A stretch of DNA of 64,000 nucleotides from contig JAQQWL010000011.1 in assembly GCA_038363925.1 (NCBI GenBank), positions 6,944,001 through 7,008,000 on the forward strand, given 5' to 3'. Under the pieces are notes generated by a model that saw only the letters and a program-made list of their open reading frames with translations, was not told the origin of the DNA and searched no databases. The DNA comes from Apiospora phragmitis. Its lineage: Eukaryota > Ascomycota > Sordariomycetes > Amphisphaeriales > Apiosporaceae. Position 1 is the first letter of the stretch. Each line of letters opens with the position of its first letter. This document shows positions 22,184 to 35,200 of the stretch, piece after piece. Both the position numbers and the translations under genes were made by a program.

Positions 22184-23567
22184 TGCGGTGCTGGAGGGTG
22201 AAGGCGAGGGATGCTGATTTATCGTGTAGACAGACAATCATCTCTCGGGGCGGTCGACGTCCAAACAAACTTATCATCGCTGCTTACTCGCCACTGATTA
22301 TCAAACACTGGTGACGTACCAGCCGCAAACAGCCTCGCACCTGGGGTTATCCTCTGAGAGATCCGGCACATGATCTGCCGCGCGCGGTAGCTTGACCCAG
22401 TGGTGAGCCTTGGTCTGGGAGTCAGCAGAGAAAAGAGAGAGAGAGAGAAAGGAGAGACTTTGGGACCAAGCTCGCAATAAACGACGGCCAAAGCAGACAA
22501 AAGTGTTTCAGGGAGGAGATGACATGTATCGACATCTGCGGCGGCAGGCCCAATGCGAAGGTGCTTGTCGAGCGCACACCGAGTATTCGAGGTGCACATT
22601 GCATGCCGAGCCCATGGAGATAGCAGCACCAGCGAAGGGTGGCTTGGCGGAGCCCGCAACGTTGGGCTGGTCGTGTCTACCCGAACGGGCGACGTGCAGA
22701 TGCAGGTTCTCGTCATTCCACGTAGCTATCCTACAGTGCGTGCGCAGGCAGTGGGCAAGGGCAAATATGAAAGGACACGGATCGGTGGGATGGCAGAGGC
22801 GGGTTTTGCATTTGCGCCGTCTTTGGTTTGCTGCAACCTCATGCTGGCCCATCTTCAGCCGCCTAGGGAAGGCCGGGATGCTTCCATGCTGGGGGGGCCC
22901 CTTTGCCCAAATTGGAGCTCGTCCTGGTTTCTTTTGGCGCAGTGCGCGATCGCTGTCTGGGTGCGTGTCTGCGTGTCTGCGTGTCTTGCCCCGGGGCCCC
23001 GCGTGTTCGATTTCCTGTTCATCGGCTTGGTTTCCATTGGGATTAGCGGCAGGCAGTCGAAGGGTGGATTGCATACCGACATACTTGCAGTCCTAGTACT
23101 GTAGTGTTGTAATCCGTAATACTAAAGACCTTATCTGTACATAGGCTGGGGCACAGTCTGTCTGATGGTTCGGGCCATGGCCGCACATTGCATGTTTGTG
23201 TCTTTGTTGGTGGCCAAGTTTGATGATATGATCTGCAAGCGAGTGCCATTAGAGGTGGGCAGGGGGGGTCTCTCTGGGTAGTTCTGGTGTCTCGGCTACA
23301 AAGTAAGTAGCTTTTTGGGCAGAGCAAGGGTACCTAGGTATCTGGAGACCTGGGAATCACTCAACTTTCTTTTCCTTCCATGTCGTTTCTTTTTCTTGCC
23401 CAGTTTGCTCATTCAATCGTCTTTCCATTGCTTGACAATCATTTAGATAAAAAGAGCCGCCGCCAGCGAACACAAATCAAGCCACCCCGGTTTCCGTAGC
23501 CCCATATTGAGTTCAAACGCAAGGGGGATCGTGGATGATCAGCATTATCATACACAAACATCTTGCC

Positions 23568-23593
23568 TTTTTTTTTTTTTTTTTTTTTTTTTT
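23568..23593. repeat. Poly-T tract of 26 bases
   Basis: This is an uninterrupted run of 26 T followed by pyrimidine-rich sequence. It is probably a simple repeat; its length may be uncertain in the assembly. Confidence 0.9.
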
Positions 23594-24477
23594 AATTCTG
23601 GTCCCTCACTCTCGCTCCCTCCCTCCCCTTCCTTAGCGTCCTCTCTCCTCCGCGGCACGCACGGCTTGGCCAGCCGGGCTGCGGATGGTATCCGGCCGCC
23701 AATGAATCCTCGTTATCGTGACCAGGGTCGATCAAGTCTAGCGACTCGATGTAACCAGCCTCTGGCGCCTCAGGACCAAGATGCCTTTCTGCACGTGCCA
23801 TTAGCTGGACAGCCCTGTACTTATTTATTCTCGGTTATGTACGTATTTGTACGCACCTGCAGTCACAAGAAATCGAAGCAGCGGTCTGTCTGCTCTGCCT
23901 GGAGCAAAGAAAAAGAAGAGAACAAGAGATCGATAACCAGAGCTGTTACTTGCGCTCCGCCACTATGCGTTTGCATTGCACGCATGATCGTGAGTGAGGC
24001 CGCATTGGCTATTTTTTTTCTGGCTCTCTAGCCCATTTCCCCTCTCGTTCCTCTCCCGCCGTCTTCTCGGTTCTGAGATTTGGTCGCGCCGCACGGGATG
24101 GAGACTGGTGGCTCGCGCTTTCAACCGTGACACATGGAGCCCACGAACGCCAGTATAGCTTCATCATCCCTACGTGTTTGCGCTACAGAGTCTCACATAT
24201 GTCATCGGCACTCGGCGGCCAGTGTCTCTCTCAGACTCAACAGCCAATAGTAATTAGGCTAAAGCCAAAACGTGCGTGTAATTACCGGCCAGAGATGTGC
24301 ACTGCTATGTAGGTATGCATGTAGATATGCGTTGGTTGTTCTCCTAGCACCACGTCAGACATTAGGGCTGCATGTGACCTGCTGTTGACAGGAAGGATAA
24401 AATTGGGTATAGATAGATCAGGTACTTTGCTTCCTGCAGGGTTCCCTTTTCGAAGGATCGTCTTCGATTCACCGTAC

Positions 24478-24513
24478 AGCAGCCGCAGCAGCGGCGGCGG
24501 CGGCGACGGCGGC
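24478..24513. repeat. CAG/CGG triplet repeat
   Basis: An imperfect run of CAG then CGG triplets, about 12 units. It is not inside a supported gene. Confidence 0.8.
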
Positions 24514-25945
24514 ACTGATCCTATACGTGGGCACCCTGAATCCCACGCCGGGGAACCCCCAGGGTTTCGCGCATGAGGCGGCCTTGGGGAAACACACGAG
24601 TCGGTCTTGCCTGTTCCACTGATGCCCCTATTTTCTTTCGATATGCTAACGGATCGGATATGTCAGCTCTCGGCCCTGGAACTTGATGGCCCGAGTAAGG
24701 GATCAACACCCTCGGGCCCTTTCGGGTTTCCAGTGCATGGCCCTCGAACCCCGTTGCATGTGTTACTTCTGTTGAGTAGTTTCGCGGCAACCAAAGCTGT
24801 CAGATTCGAAGACTAACCTGGAAATATATGCGGGACGTATCTTATATCATGGCAAGACAAGACCTGAGTGGTCCGGCCTAGCGGAGCAAATCGTCCGCCA
24901 CTGGTATGATTCATGCGGCTTCTCCTTTGTCGCTATTACTTCCTAAACAAGCAGTCAGACAAAATCTCTCTCTGTAAGTAACTCAGTATGCGAACTTCTT
25001 AACATTGGCCGTACGACATGGACGTTGGATCATCTGGCATGACAGCCCCACAGTCCTCGATGCTTTCCAAGAGGGCAGGCCGTACGAAACTGAAGTCATC
25101 CCGCAGTGTGGCGTTTGCTTACATACATGTTCTGTCCAGTCTAGCATATGCCAGATTGGCAAGTATAGCAACACAACGCAGAGTAATTAAAGCAAGCTTC
25201 TCGTTGTCATCAAGGCCTCGTTTGGTTTCGTTCCCCAATTTTGATCCTCGAATATGTCATGGGGATCTTATGATGTGACCTAATAGACTACGTTTTTCCG
25301 AGCCGTTGTGGACGAAGACAATTTGATTCTTTGGATTTTGTATATGGCAGATGCTATGAGACCTCTGACCTTGATAGCTGTCTTCGCTTTATTTTAGTAG
25401 CCCTATGAAGCGGTCTCCCACATCCATGCCGTCGTGCTTGGCATAGCCTATGGGAGAAAAGGGCCGTTGTTTGCACCGACAGCAAGTAAGGGACAATCAG
25501 CCCCCAAACGGAGTTTTTCTGATAACCATTTGGAATCCATTGCCGATCAAACAAACAGCATGTACGACACCGTCCAAGCGGTCAGCTGTAATGTCATGCG
25601 TAACATCTCGTAATCAAACCACCCCTTTTCGTCTACTGCAGAGCAAAAGTCACCAACGCTCCTCCCTGACCAACGTGTTTGTTTCTCACATGGTGTTTTG
25701 ACTTGAAATAAGACAGTTCTCTATATTGGAACTAACAAAATACGAACACTCATGGTATCTGCTCCCAACGACAATACAGGGACGAAACCCACCATCTTTC
25801 TCCAGTATCGTTGTCTTTGAAGAGGCTCAACTTAACCCAGCGCAAAGGTGAGAGAAAGAACAAACAATTCGGTGTTGTTCTCCTTGGACAAAGCCACAGC
25901 CATGTTGTTTGCTTCGGCTTCCGCAGACAATGGGGTGCTTGTTTC

Positions 25946-26030
25946 CCGGCCGAGAAGTTATAGAGCAGCCGAAAGCCGGCCGAGAAGATATAGAGGAGCC
26001 GATAGCCAGCCGAGCCATCGATCAGCCGAC
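25946..26030. repeat. 30-bp minisatellite, about 2.8 units
   Basis: Two 30-base units (25,946-25,975 and 25,976-26,005) differ at only a few positions. Each begins CCGGCCGAGAAG and carries a TATAGAG core. A third, degraded unit runs to about 26,030. Confidence 0.75.
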
Positions 26031-26456
26031 TTTGTCCCGTTCGGTGTTGGTGTCACTCAATCTTCTATGCCAAAAAGAACTTGGGGGGTAGGAGTGCTCT
26101 GGTGCCCTCGGTAGAAACACATGTTATGCCCGAGCGAGCTGCCACTCCGGTTAGGCCGGTGGTCCGAGGCCACGCACGAGGTAAGCAATGCAAAGGATTT
26201 CCGAAGATCGATTTGTATTCACTAATTACCTAACGAAATACTCCTACTTTCAAGTTCCGCGGCAACTCACGGTATAGAACCATTTCTCGAGTCAAACCGC
26301 TACTGTACTAGAAGCCGAGCACACAATCGATAGCGACCAAGTCATTTCAGGTAAGAAGGAACCTCAGCATTCGGTACGTATGTACCGGCTGGTTCTAAAG
26401 CTCGGCTCCCTCTTGCTCGATTTAAACTCAGTCGCTGTTGGCCGATTGTTCGTCTT

Positions 26457-26783
26457 CTAGTACGGTAGCGACTCAAGCTCAGCCTGTGGAGTAGGCCGAC
26501 GACGGCGGGGATGGTGATTGGGCTGAGAATTACACGCAGAGTACTTGCAAGGTCGCTCCAGGAGCGTGTTCTCCAATCCGGGTCTGTCGTCATTACGACT
26601 CTTAGTGCCCTTACCTTGATTCTTGGGGTGTTCACGACGCTCGTGAAAGTCGGCTTCCAGCTGTTGCTCCGGTGACTCGCCGCAGGCGTCGGGAACTTCC
26701 TCTTCCTCTAGCTGTATTAAGGAATCTTTGCTGTACATGTTGTAGCTCTGAGAGCCAGAAGTGTTATCTGCGTTGGAAAACAT
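26457..26783 (-). CDS. Hypothetical protein, doubtful
   Basis: This 108-codon frame runs from the ATG at 26,783. The product is hydrophilic and rich in Glu, Asn and Pro, with an acidic LEEEEVPD segment and a basic HHPRRRRP tail. I recognise no family, signal peptide or membrane segment. Its length is notable for this AT-leaning stretch, but it could be chance. Confidence 0.2.
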   Translation of the reverse strand: MFSNADNTSGSQSYNMYSKDSLIQLEEEEVPDACGESPEQQLEADFHERREHPKNQGKGTKSRNDDRPGLENTLLERPCKYSACNSQPNHHPRRRRPTPQAELESLPY

Positions 26784-27807
26784 TTTGGCCAGTAATTCCA
26801 AGTTGCTGCTGGAATAGCAAGGATGAAAGATTTGGTCGTTGGTAGAATAGTTCGTGAGTAGTTCGGTAGTTCAGGTGGGTAATAATGGTGATGAGATCTT
26901 ACCTGTATACCTGTATCATGACACGATGGCGATAGAGGCTAATATTTATACGTTCGGCCAAATATCGACTCACGTGCTTCCTACATAGGAACCCCTGAAC
27001 GTTGTACTTGTTTCCTACTCAGTCTTTGTCATGCAAATATCTTTGAGTTTTATTTAAGAATGTGCTTTGACTGTATTTGTTTACATTGTTTGCTTAGCTG
27101 GCCTCTTTGCCACCTTGTTTTCTTAATTAGTAGCCATCCTTTCTCCTTATAGCTTCCCTAGTGTACATGAGGGACCTCCTGTCAGGGTTTCAATTTTTAC
27201 AGCAGGGCCTGGGCTACCCATACTAACAAGCCATAGATTCAGCATCGAGCTCGTCATACACGCCTCCTTTAGCCGCAGCGGTCAGGCGGTGATGCCAACA
27301 CAGGTAATCAGGAGACAGGGTCCTACTACAAGGTTGTGTCATATATCATCCACGTACCAAGAATGCTTTAAATTATGTTGGCGATACGATCCACTAACTG
27401 GTAATCTTCTATATAGACATGATCTATACAGCTGGCTCGATACAGCTTCGATATTCCGAATTGCTTATATTTTCTATGCAGGCTACATTACACCCGTAGG
27501 CCAATATGAATCATAACTGGCGCTGCTATATTCACTTCCTGCTTACTGAAAGCTTCGTTGAGATATTGACAAGGGACTGTATTGTTTCGGTTAATACTAC
27601 GAATGTGTGCCTAAGCAGCGTCTTGACCCTCGGTATCCGCTAATAGTCAGCGATGGTCATTTATGGATAATTAGTTGACGTCATGATAATTGCTATCGAT
27701 TCAGTGAATGTTGACTCAGCCATAGCTTAAGTTAACTATACCTATATATTTAACCCTTTTTCTATATTTAAATCTATAAAGATAAATGGTTTTTAACTCT
27801 AGTAACG
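26784..27807. other. Transition from normal DNA to the AT-rich block
   Basis: Base composition falls gradually to about 27,720, where it turns abruptly AT-rich. A 75-codon frame at 27,289-27,516 has no recognisable features. No gene is supported. Confidence 0.6.
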
Positions 27808-27809
27808 TA

Positions 27810-30300
27810 CTTTATAAGCGAGCTGCGTATATAAGCGAGCTGCGCACTTTTAATTAACTTTTTTCTTTTAATAAGTATAGAATTAAAAAAAAAGGTTTAA
27901 TTTAACGCTTTAAATGTTTTAAAATAACTCGAAATTAAGTATACAAAAAGCTATAGCGATATATTATATCTTAAAGTCGACGTTACGTAGCCGACGACGC
28001 GAAATTTAACCATGATTTAAAATCTCTATAAACTTTTAAAAGCTTTTTAATTTTAAAAAGGAATTAATTATTTAATATATTATTAATTTAAATACGCGAT
28101 CGTTTTTTCCTTAATTAAGTAATATAAAAGATATAGTGAATTAATTATTTAATTTACGCGACGCGAGACGTGTTAGCATTAATTAAGCCTCTAATTTTAT
28201 ACGACGATAATTAGACCTCCGGACGCGTTTTAACCGAAGAATCGATTATTAAAAAGTTTTTTATAAAGATTTTAACGCGTATTACGCGTAATTTATTTTT
28301 ATATAAAATATAATTAATAAATATAAGATATAAAAGAAGGATATATATAATTTCGACGAGACCGGGTTTTTTATAAGTTAAATCTCGTTCGAAATAATCG
28401 TAACTACCTTTAATCGACGCGGAAAGCTTAAGGTAATATAATAAAAGAACTAGGAATAGGTTATAATTATTTAAGGCGTTAGATTAAACGGTTACGCTAT
28501 CCTTTTATATATTATTTTTACCGGGAAAACGTATTTCTTTTTTTAATATAAAAATAGTTTATTATTAAAGAACTAAGTAGTTATAATTACTAAAAATAAT
28601 TAAATTATAAATAAAAAAGGCGAGGATTAAATTCGATATTTTAATTAATATATTAAGTTTTATATAAAGGGTCGTTATCGCCTTTTAGTTTTAAACGATT
28701 ATAAAAGCTATTACTTAATAACTTTCGAGCTTTATTATAAAAAGAATTCGATTATTATATTTTATATACTTTTTTATTTATTATATAAGCTTTAACCTTT
28801 TAATATTAGCTGTTTTTATACTTTAAAAAAGGCGTATAGGAAAGAAATTAAAGGTTTTATACGAGCGTATATTATTTATATTTTTAAGGAGGACTTTTTA
28901 TTAGCGTTTTTAAAAGCGTTCTAGGCGATTTTTATCGTTTCGAATATATAAAGAGGCTTTTAAGAGACAGGACTCGTTTCGTATAATCCGGAATATATTA
29001 TTTTATAGTTAAATATAAAGCTACGTAATTTAATACTTCCGGGAACGTTTTTTAGCTTATTTATCCTTTAAAAATTAAAGACTTTAAATAATTCGATTAA
29101 GGCTTAGTTTTAAACTAAATACGTTTAAAACCGTATCGTACGATATTAAAATAGCTTTTCGACGTTTATTTTAATTAGCTTTAATTAGATTATAAAGGTT
29201 ATAACGTAGGTGTAACGAACGCTATCCGGGTCCTAAAAGAACCCTAGTAAGACGTACTGGGGGTTTATATTAATAATATGAAAAAGTATTTAAATGTGCG
29301 ATAAAAATCGCTTTTATCGATATAATAAGTAATAGCTTATAAAAATAAAAGTAATTAAGGTGCGTAGATTTAAAAGTATTTATAATAATTTTATTAAAGT
29401 TATTTATTTTATTAATAAGTTAAGATTAATATTTAAATTAATTATTAAAATAAAGAGTATTTATATAAAATATATAAGGAATATTCGTAGTTATATATTT
29501 AATCCTTTTTTTATTAATCCGTTATTACTTAATAATCTTATTTAAACGTGTTCCGCGCTGCTCGATAATCTCCTTTAATTATATTCTACGCTAGTTAGTG
29601 ATTTCCCTTAATTATACTTTACACTACTTAATGATCTCGTTTAAGCGTTTACTGTGCTACGTGACCTGTTAGCGATCGCTATTATTTTATAGGCGTATTC
29701 GTCCCTTTACCGGGCGTGGTAGTATTATCGTTACTTGTTATTAAGGAAGGTCTAACTTCGTATTAGTATAGCTAGCGGTGCGGTCCGTAGCTGTAATATC
29801 GTAGCCTGTTCGGGGTATAGTAGTTCCGTGCCGGTAGGTAGGGTCTTTTAGCCGCATGGTTAGGTCGGTTTATAATAATAGGTTATATACCGAGTTACTT
29901 TTTTAGAAAGTGAGAACGCGATATTTCGAAAGGTAAATAAGATGCTTAGCCGGCGCCGCCGTACGAAAAAAAAAAACTATTATAAAATAAAAGATTATTT
30001 TATATATAAGCTAAAAAAGACTTATAGTTTTAAAAAGACGTTAATAAATAGTTATAAAACGAATCGCGTTAAAAGAGTAGTTATATAAAGACGTTTAAAA
30101 TACGCTTATAACGTTATAAAATTTATGGAGAGCTTAAGTATAATACGTATACTTATTAAAATAATATAAAAACCTTTAAAAATAATAATTATTAATATAT
30201 TTAAATAATTATAAGCGTTATAATTAAATTAATTTATAATTAATAAAGCTTAATAATAAAAACTGCGCAGCTCGCTTATGTACGCAGCTCGCTTGTGGGG
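27810..30300 (+). mobile_element. Pogo/Fot1-like DNA transposon, family 1, copy 1 (interrupted by a solo LTR)
   Basis: Terminal inverted repeats of about 42 bases lie at 27,810-27,851 and 30,259-30,300. They match except at positions explained by C-to-T change plus one transversion. Each TIR holds two tandem AAGCGAGCTGCG units. The element is flanked by TA (27,808-27,809 and 30,301-30,302), the target of the Tc1/mariner superfamily. The decayed transposase is on the plus strand: NFDETGF near 28,348 is the first DDE aspartate region, RYRLLVLND near 28,680 the second (LDGHESH in relatives), and a PFNI remnant of QPLDV follows. Minus the inserted LTR it is about 1.82 kb. No frame is intact. Confidence 0.88.
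29211..29877 (-). mobile_element. Solo LTR of a Ty3/gypsy element inside the DNA transposon
   Basis: These 667 bases are the reverse complement of the LTRs at 31,509-32,173 and 38,565-39,226. They start TGTAACGAACG and end TATAATA. The flanking 5-base duplications are GTAGG (29,206-29,210) and ATAGG (29,878-29,882), differing by one G-to-A change. The second copy of the transposon (58,250 region) is continuous across this point, which proves the insertion. Confidence 0.88.
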
Positions 30301-30302
30301 TA

Positions 30303-30621
30303 CGTTAGAGGCATTAGATTAGCAAGAAACACAACTTAAAACAAAGGGCTTGTCCTTAGATAACTACAATTATCTAGTCTCTAATCTGTCCTGTAACGGA
30401 CAACCCCCGATTCATCTAAGGTCTCTTAACCGGCCGTAGGGCCTTGTCACAAATATTCTTCTACCACCGGACAAAGGGGGAACGTAGTAGTAGCGTACGC
30501 TATCACGAACTTCTAGTGAGTTCCCGGTGGCACGAGGTTGTTAATTAAATATCTAGCTCGGCATGTCCATATACCCCCTGGGAGACTAGAGGCATCTACC
30601 TTATAGATGTCTCCCCCGACG
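30303..30621. other. Low-RIP unique-looking segment inside the block
   Basis: About 320 bases of near-normal composition lie right after the family-1 transposon. There is no long frame and no second copy in the window. It may be the remains of an unrelated LTR or of the original host sequence. Confidence 0.5.
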
Positions 30622-31013
30622 TTAAATTATTATATATCTTGTTTTTATTTTATTAATTCGAAGATTTATTAGATCTGCTTAAATTCTCTAAATCCTTCCT
30701 CGTCTTAAATCTACGGATCTCCCCTAGATCTCTAGATTTATCACGTGACTTAAGTTAATTATTTATTTTTAGCCGTGTCATTCTAGTTATTTAAACCTAG
30801 CTATTTAGTTCGTACTAGCCGCTTAGTGCTGTCGCCGTTAATTAGTTTTATATCTTTTTTTTAATAATCGTTATTATATTTTTAACGAGTGGGTTTATTA
30901 TAATTAATAAGTTATAAACGTTAATTAAATAAAGTTAGTTTATATTAAATCTCGTATATATTCTAAGGTATTATAAAGTCGTGTCGAAAGTAGGTTTAAG
31001 TCGTATAGTTAAG
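30622..31013 (-). mobile_element. Truncated LTR (variant B), split by gypsy copy 2
   Basis: It aligns with the right part of the LTR at 49,694-50,373 but is much more heavily RIP-mutated. The alignment stops at 31,013, where gypsy copy 2 begins with TGTTACGAC. The last bases TTAAG would be the target of that insertion. It may be the 3' LTR of the minus-strand gypsy remnant at 48,062-49,693. Confidence 0.7.
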
Positions 31014-31508
31014 TGTTACGACTTAACTTAATTATACGACTAGACTCACCGTCGGTATAAAGATATTATATCTCGAGGCGTTTATAAAAACTAGTACTAA
31101 AACTTACCTTACCGGTTAATATTAATAAACCTATTTATAATAATAAGCTTTATTATACCGCTATAATATTATAATAATTAATACTATAATAATAACATGA
31201 CTAAACTATTTAATTATAAATAAATAAATATAAGTAAAATTATATAAATAACTAGAAATAAATTACGTAATAATAAAGCTAGACGTAATTTAATAAAATA
31301 ATATTAAATAGTTTAATTATAGTTAATAAATAATATAAATTATAATTAATAAGGATTAAATATATAATAATAAATATACCTTATATATTTTATATAAATA
31401 TTTTTTTATTTTAATAATTAATTTATTAATAAACTAAATAATTTTAACGATTTTATTATATAAATACTTTTATTTAACCTTTTATTATTACGTTATAACC
31501 CGGCTATT

Positions 31509-32173
31509 TATTATAACCCGACCTAATTATGCGGTTAAAAGGACCCTATTTACCGGCACGGAACTACTATACCCCGAACAGGCTACGATATTATAGCTAC
31601 GGACCGTACTGCTAGCTATATTAATACGAAGCTAGGTTTTCTTTAATAACGAGCAATCCTACCACCGCGCCTGGCGATAAGGCGAATACGCCTATAAAGT
31701 GGCGGCGACCGTTAGTAAGTTACGTAGCACGATAAACGATTAAGCGAGACTACTAAGTAATATAAAGCGTGATTAAAAGAAACTACTAAGTAATACTAAG
31801 CGTAATTAAAAGAGATTATTAAGTAATACCGAGTATAATTAAAAGAGATTACTAAGTTATAATAAATTAAAGAAAAAAGGATTAAATATATAATAATAAA
31901 CGTTCTTTTATATATTTTATATAAATACTTTTTATTTTAATAATTAATTTAAATATTAATTTTAATTTATTAATAAAATAAATAACTTTAATAAAACTAT
32001 TATAAATACTTTTAAGCTTATATACTTTAATTACTTTTATTTTTATAAGTTATTACTTATTATATTAATAAAAACGATTTTTATTACACGTTTAAATACT
32101 TTTTTATATTATTAATATAAACCTTAATACGTCTTACTAAGTTTTTTTTAAAACTTAAATAGTGTTCGTTATA
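31509..32173 (+). repeat. 5' LTR of gypsy copy 1
   Basis: It pairs with 38,565-39,226; differences are mainly transitions. It carries a less mutated stretch around 31,540-31,720. Confidence 0.88.
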
Positions 32174-32239
32174 TTTTAATTACTTTTATTTTTACGAGTT
32201 ATTATTTAGACCTTTAAGTAATAATATTATAAAAACTAT

Positions 32240-35200
32240 GTTTATACCTAGCCCTAGTAACACTGTCCGATAAGGAAAGACTCCTATTACTACCCCTAGT
32301 ACCTCCTAACGGGACCTTATTATAAACGTTAATAACGACGATAGCGACGATGAGCTTATACGATAAGTATTAGTTAAGCGAATTAAAAAACTCGAGTAAA
32401 AGAGCGCTAATTATTAGTATTATTACGTTAAGCTTAAAAAAGAGCGTAACGAGCTCTTAGTTAAGGGTATTTTAAAATAAATACCTTATAATATCGATAA
32501 GCTATACGAAGAGGTACGTCTTTTTTGTATCGTTATTAATATTATTTAAACCTTTATTATATTAAAAAAAGTATAAAGATTAATATGCTAACCCTTTTTA
32601 ATAAAACGAGCGAAAATTTCCGAAGCTTTTTTATTTAAGTTAAAACTTATTAACGGTTTTATAAAAAAACGTTTTAAAACGTTATTTAGCGAGTTATCTA
32701 TACCGCCTTATTTTTTAAAAGTAAGGTATTTATTTAATTCGAACTTTATTTAAACGAACTTATAAAAAACGATTAGTAAGTTAAGTTATACCGTATAAAG
32801 GTATAACGTATTTTCGAAAGTTACGACGGTTTTGAATAAGCTTTTAAGTTATTTTTCCAAGACCCCGATAAAAAGCGATAGGCGAAGAAGGAACTTAAAA
32901 CCTTTAAATAAAAAGGATTAGCCGCTTTTTATATAGCCGAGTTCTAGCGTATTATAATTTGATTAAATTATACCAAAGTTATAAAAATTATAATATATTA
33001 TTAAAAATTAAAGGATAACGTTAAGAATAAACTTAGCCGGCTTAATGCCTTTAATAATTTTTTTTTATATATAGAATTTATTATTAAAATTAATACCCGT
33101 ATATACGAGTAACGCTATAAAAAATAGGGCGGATTTTAATAATAAACTAGTTAAATTTAAATTAATAAGGGGCGATTATAATAATATAATTATATACCGC
33201 CTAGGAATATTACGGCGTATAATTATTATAATAAGCTTATAAACTTTAATATTATTAAATATAATAAATAAAATAAAAAACTATGTAATACTTATTATAA
33301 TTATTAAAAACTAGGATATTATGTTCGAAAATATTAAGTATTAAAAAAGGATTTTTAACGAGTTTTAAAAAAATAATACGTTAATATTATTAAGGTAAAA
33401 AACGCTTTTATAATAGTTATTAAAAATAATAACGTTATTATTAAATACGGTAGTTTATTTTAAATAGCTTATTATAATAATAAGTGCACTTTTTATTTAG
33501 TGAATAAAAAAAATACCGGATAATTCTTTAAAGCTTTAAAAAATAAGGAGGACTATAGCCGAAACGTTGTAATAATATAAAAGGAATAACCCTTCTTTTA
33601 TAACGAAAATAATAATTTAATAAATAATATTATAAGCTAGTTAAAGTAATTAATAAATTACGAATATTTAATAAGTATATTAATAAACAAGTTAATAAAC
33701 GAGATTATTAAATTTAAAAACCTTAAAACCAACGGGTGGTTAGTTATCCCTAGTATTCCTTACCCCGACTCGAAATATTTACGCTAAATATTTATTACGG
33801 CCGGTTTTAATTAAAAAATTTATAGTAATTATATAATAAGGGACGATTTATAAATCTCTTTTATATATAAAGGATATTTTACGCTCTTATAAATTTTATA
33901 TATACACGACGTTTATACGGAATACTTCGCGGAGAAACTCGAGTACGAATAGTTTCCCCGAAGGATTAGTAAGCGACCTATTACGTAACCACACCTAGAC
34001 TATATTATTAAAAAAATCCGAATATTGATCCTAAACGGACGACACGCGTATTTATTAATATAAAAAAACTTATAGTAGTTATAACAGTATTACTTAAAAA
34101 GACGAGATTAAAGGGAATATTTTAAAAACTAATACCTCGAGTACGTTTAAAAAAATCGCGAGCTTATAAACGTTTAAAAAAAAGCGCCTAATATTTTTAA
34201 AACGTATAAGTATATACCCGATAAAAAAACCCCTTTAATATATTAAAAAACTTATAAAACGTTTATAAATTATTACGAACTTAATAAACCTTTAAATTAT
34301 TAAAAAAACCCGAACTTTAAGTATTAAAAATAATATTTTGTACAAAAAGGAATATAGAAACACCCTACCGGCATACCGAGAAGCGCCTTATAAAAAACGG
34401 AGAGAATAATAACGACGACACGAGGATCGATCGTAAAATATCGTTAATAATTTATAAACGCAGCGTCTAAGAAATAGACGCCGCTTATTATAAAAAGACG
34501 ACAATAGGCGGACTAAAACAGGTCCTTATACTAAACAATGGATAATTAAGCTATCCATAAATATATTATATTAATATTAAGCGTAAAAAAAGCTTATATT
34601 AAAACGTTACTTAATAACGGAATATAAGGAAACTATATTTTACTACGAATCATTAATTGCCTTAAATTCGAATAATAAGAGAAAAACGCTTTATACCGAT
34701 TTAAAACTGTCGATAAAGGATTTATAACGTACGATAATAAAGAAGTATAGAAAGAAATCGCGAACTTTCTAGTTAATATTAAAAGACGCTATAAACGAAT
34801 TATTTATAATATTACGGACGTTACAAGACATAATATAATTTTAAAAATATTTTAATTACGGGTAAATAATTTTAAAATTAATTAAAAAATAGGCTAACTT
34901 TAATAAAATATATTAAAAAAAAGTTTAATTAATAAGTAACGGTTTAAAAAACGACCCTTTAATAAACTTAAAGTTTTTAAAATATATATTATTATTAAAG
35001 AGCTTAAACCGAATATTATAATAACTATATTAAAAAAGTATTAATAATTCGAAGCATTTTTTAATAAAAAACTAAAAATAAGCTTACCGTTTTATACACG
35101 GTAAAATTATAAAATATCTTTTAAAAATAAGAAGGAACCTTTATTTATACTTATATATAAATTTAATTAGGAATATAAACAAGCTTTAAAAAAGTATATT

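Larger units (their letters stand above)
22092..26456. other. Gene-poor region, 4.4 kb
   Basis: I see no conserved gene. The region 22,219-23,104 has overlapping frames on both strands with no family features; open frames are expected there from its GC content. Simple repeats are frequent: an AG tract at about 22,427-22,457, a 26-base T-run, a CAG/CGG triplet tract and a 30-bp minisatellite. This may be a decaying flank of the repeat block. Confidence 0.5.

Noticed and set aside
22219..23104. Overlapping frames of 160-230 codons on both strands
   Set aside because: Several frames are open at once because of base composition; none has motifs, and the amino-acid content is atypical.
27289..27516. 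75-codon plus-strand frame near the edge of the repeat block
   Set aside because: No recognisable features, and the composition is in transition to AT-rich.
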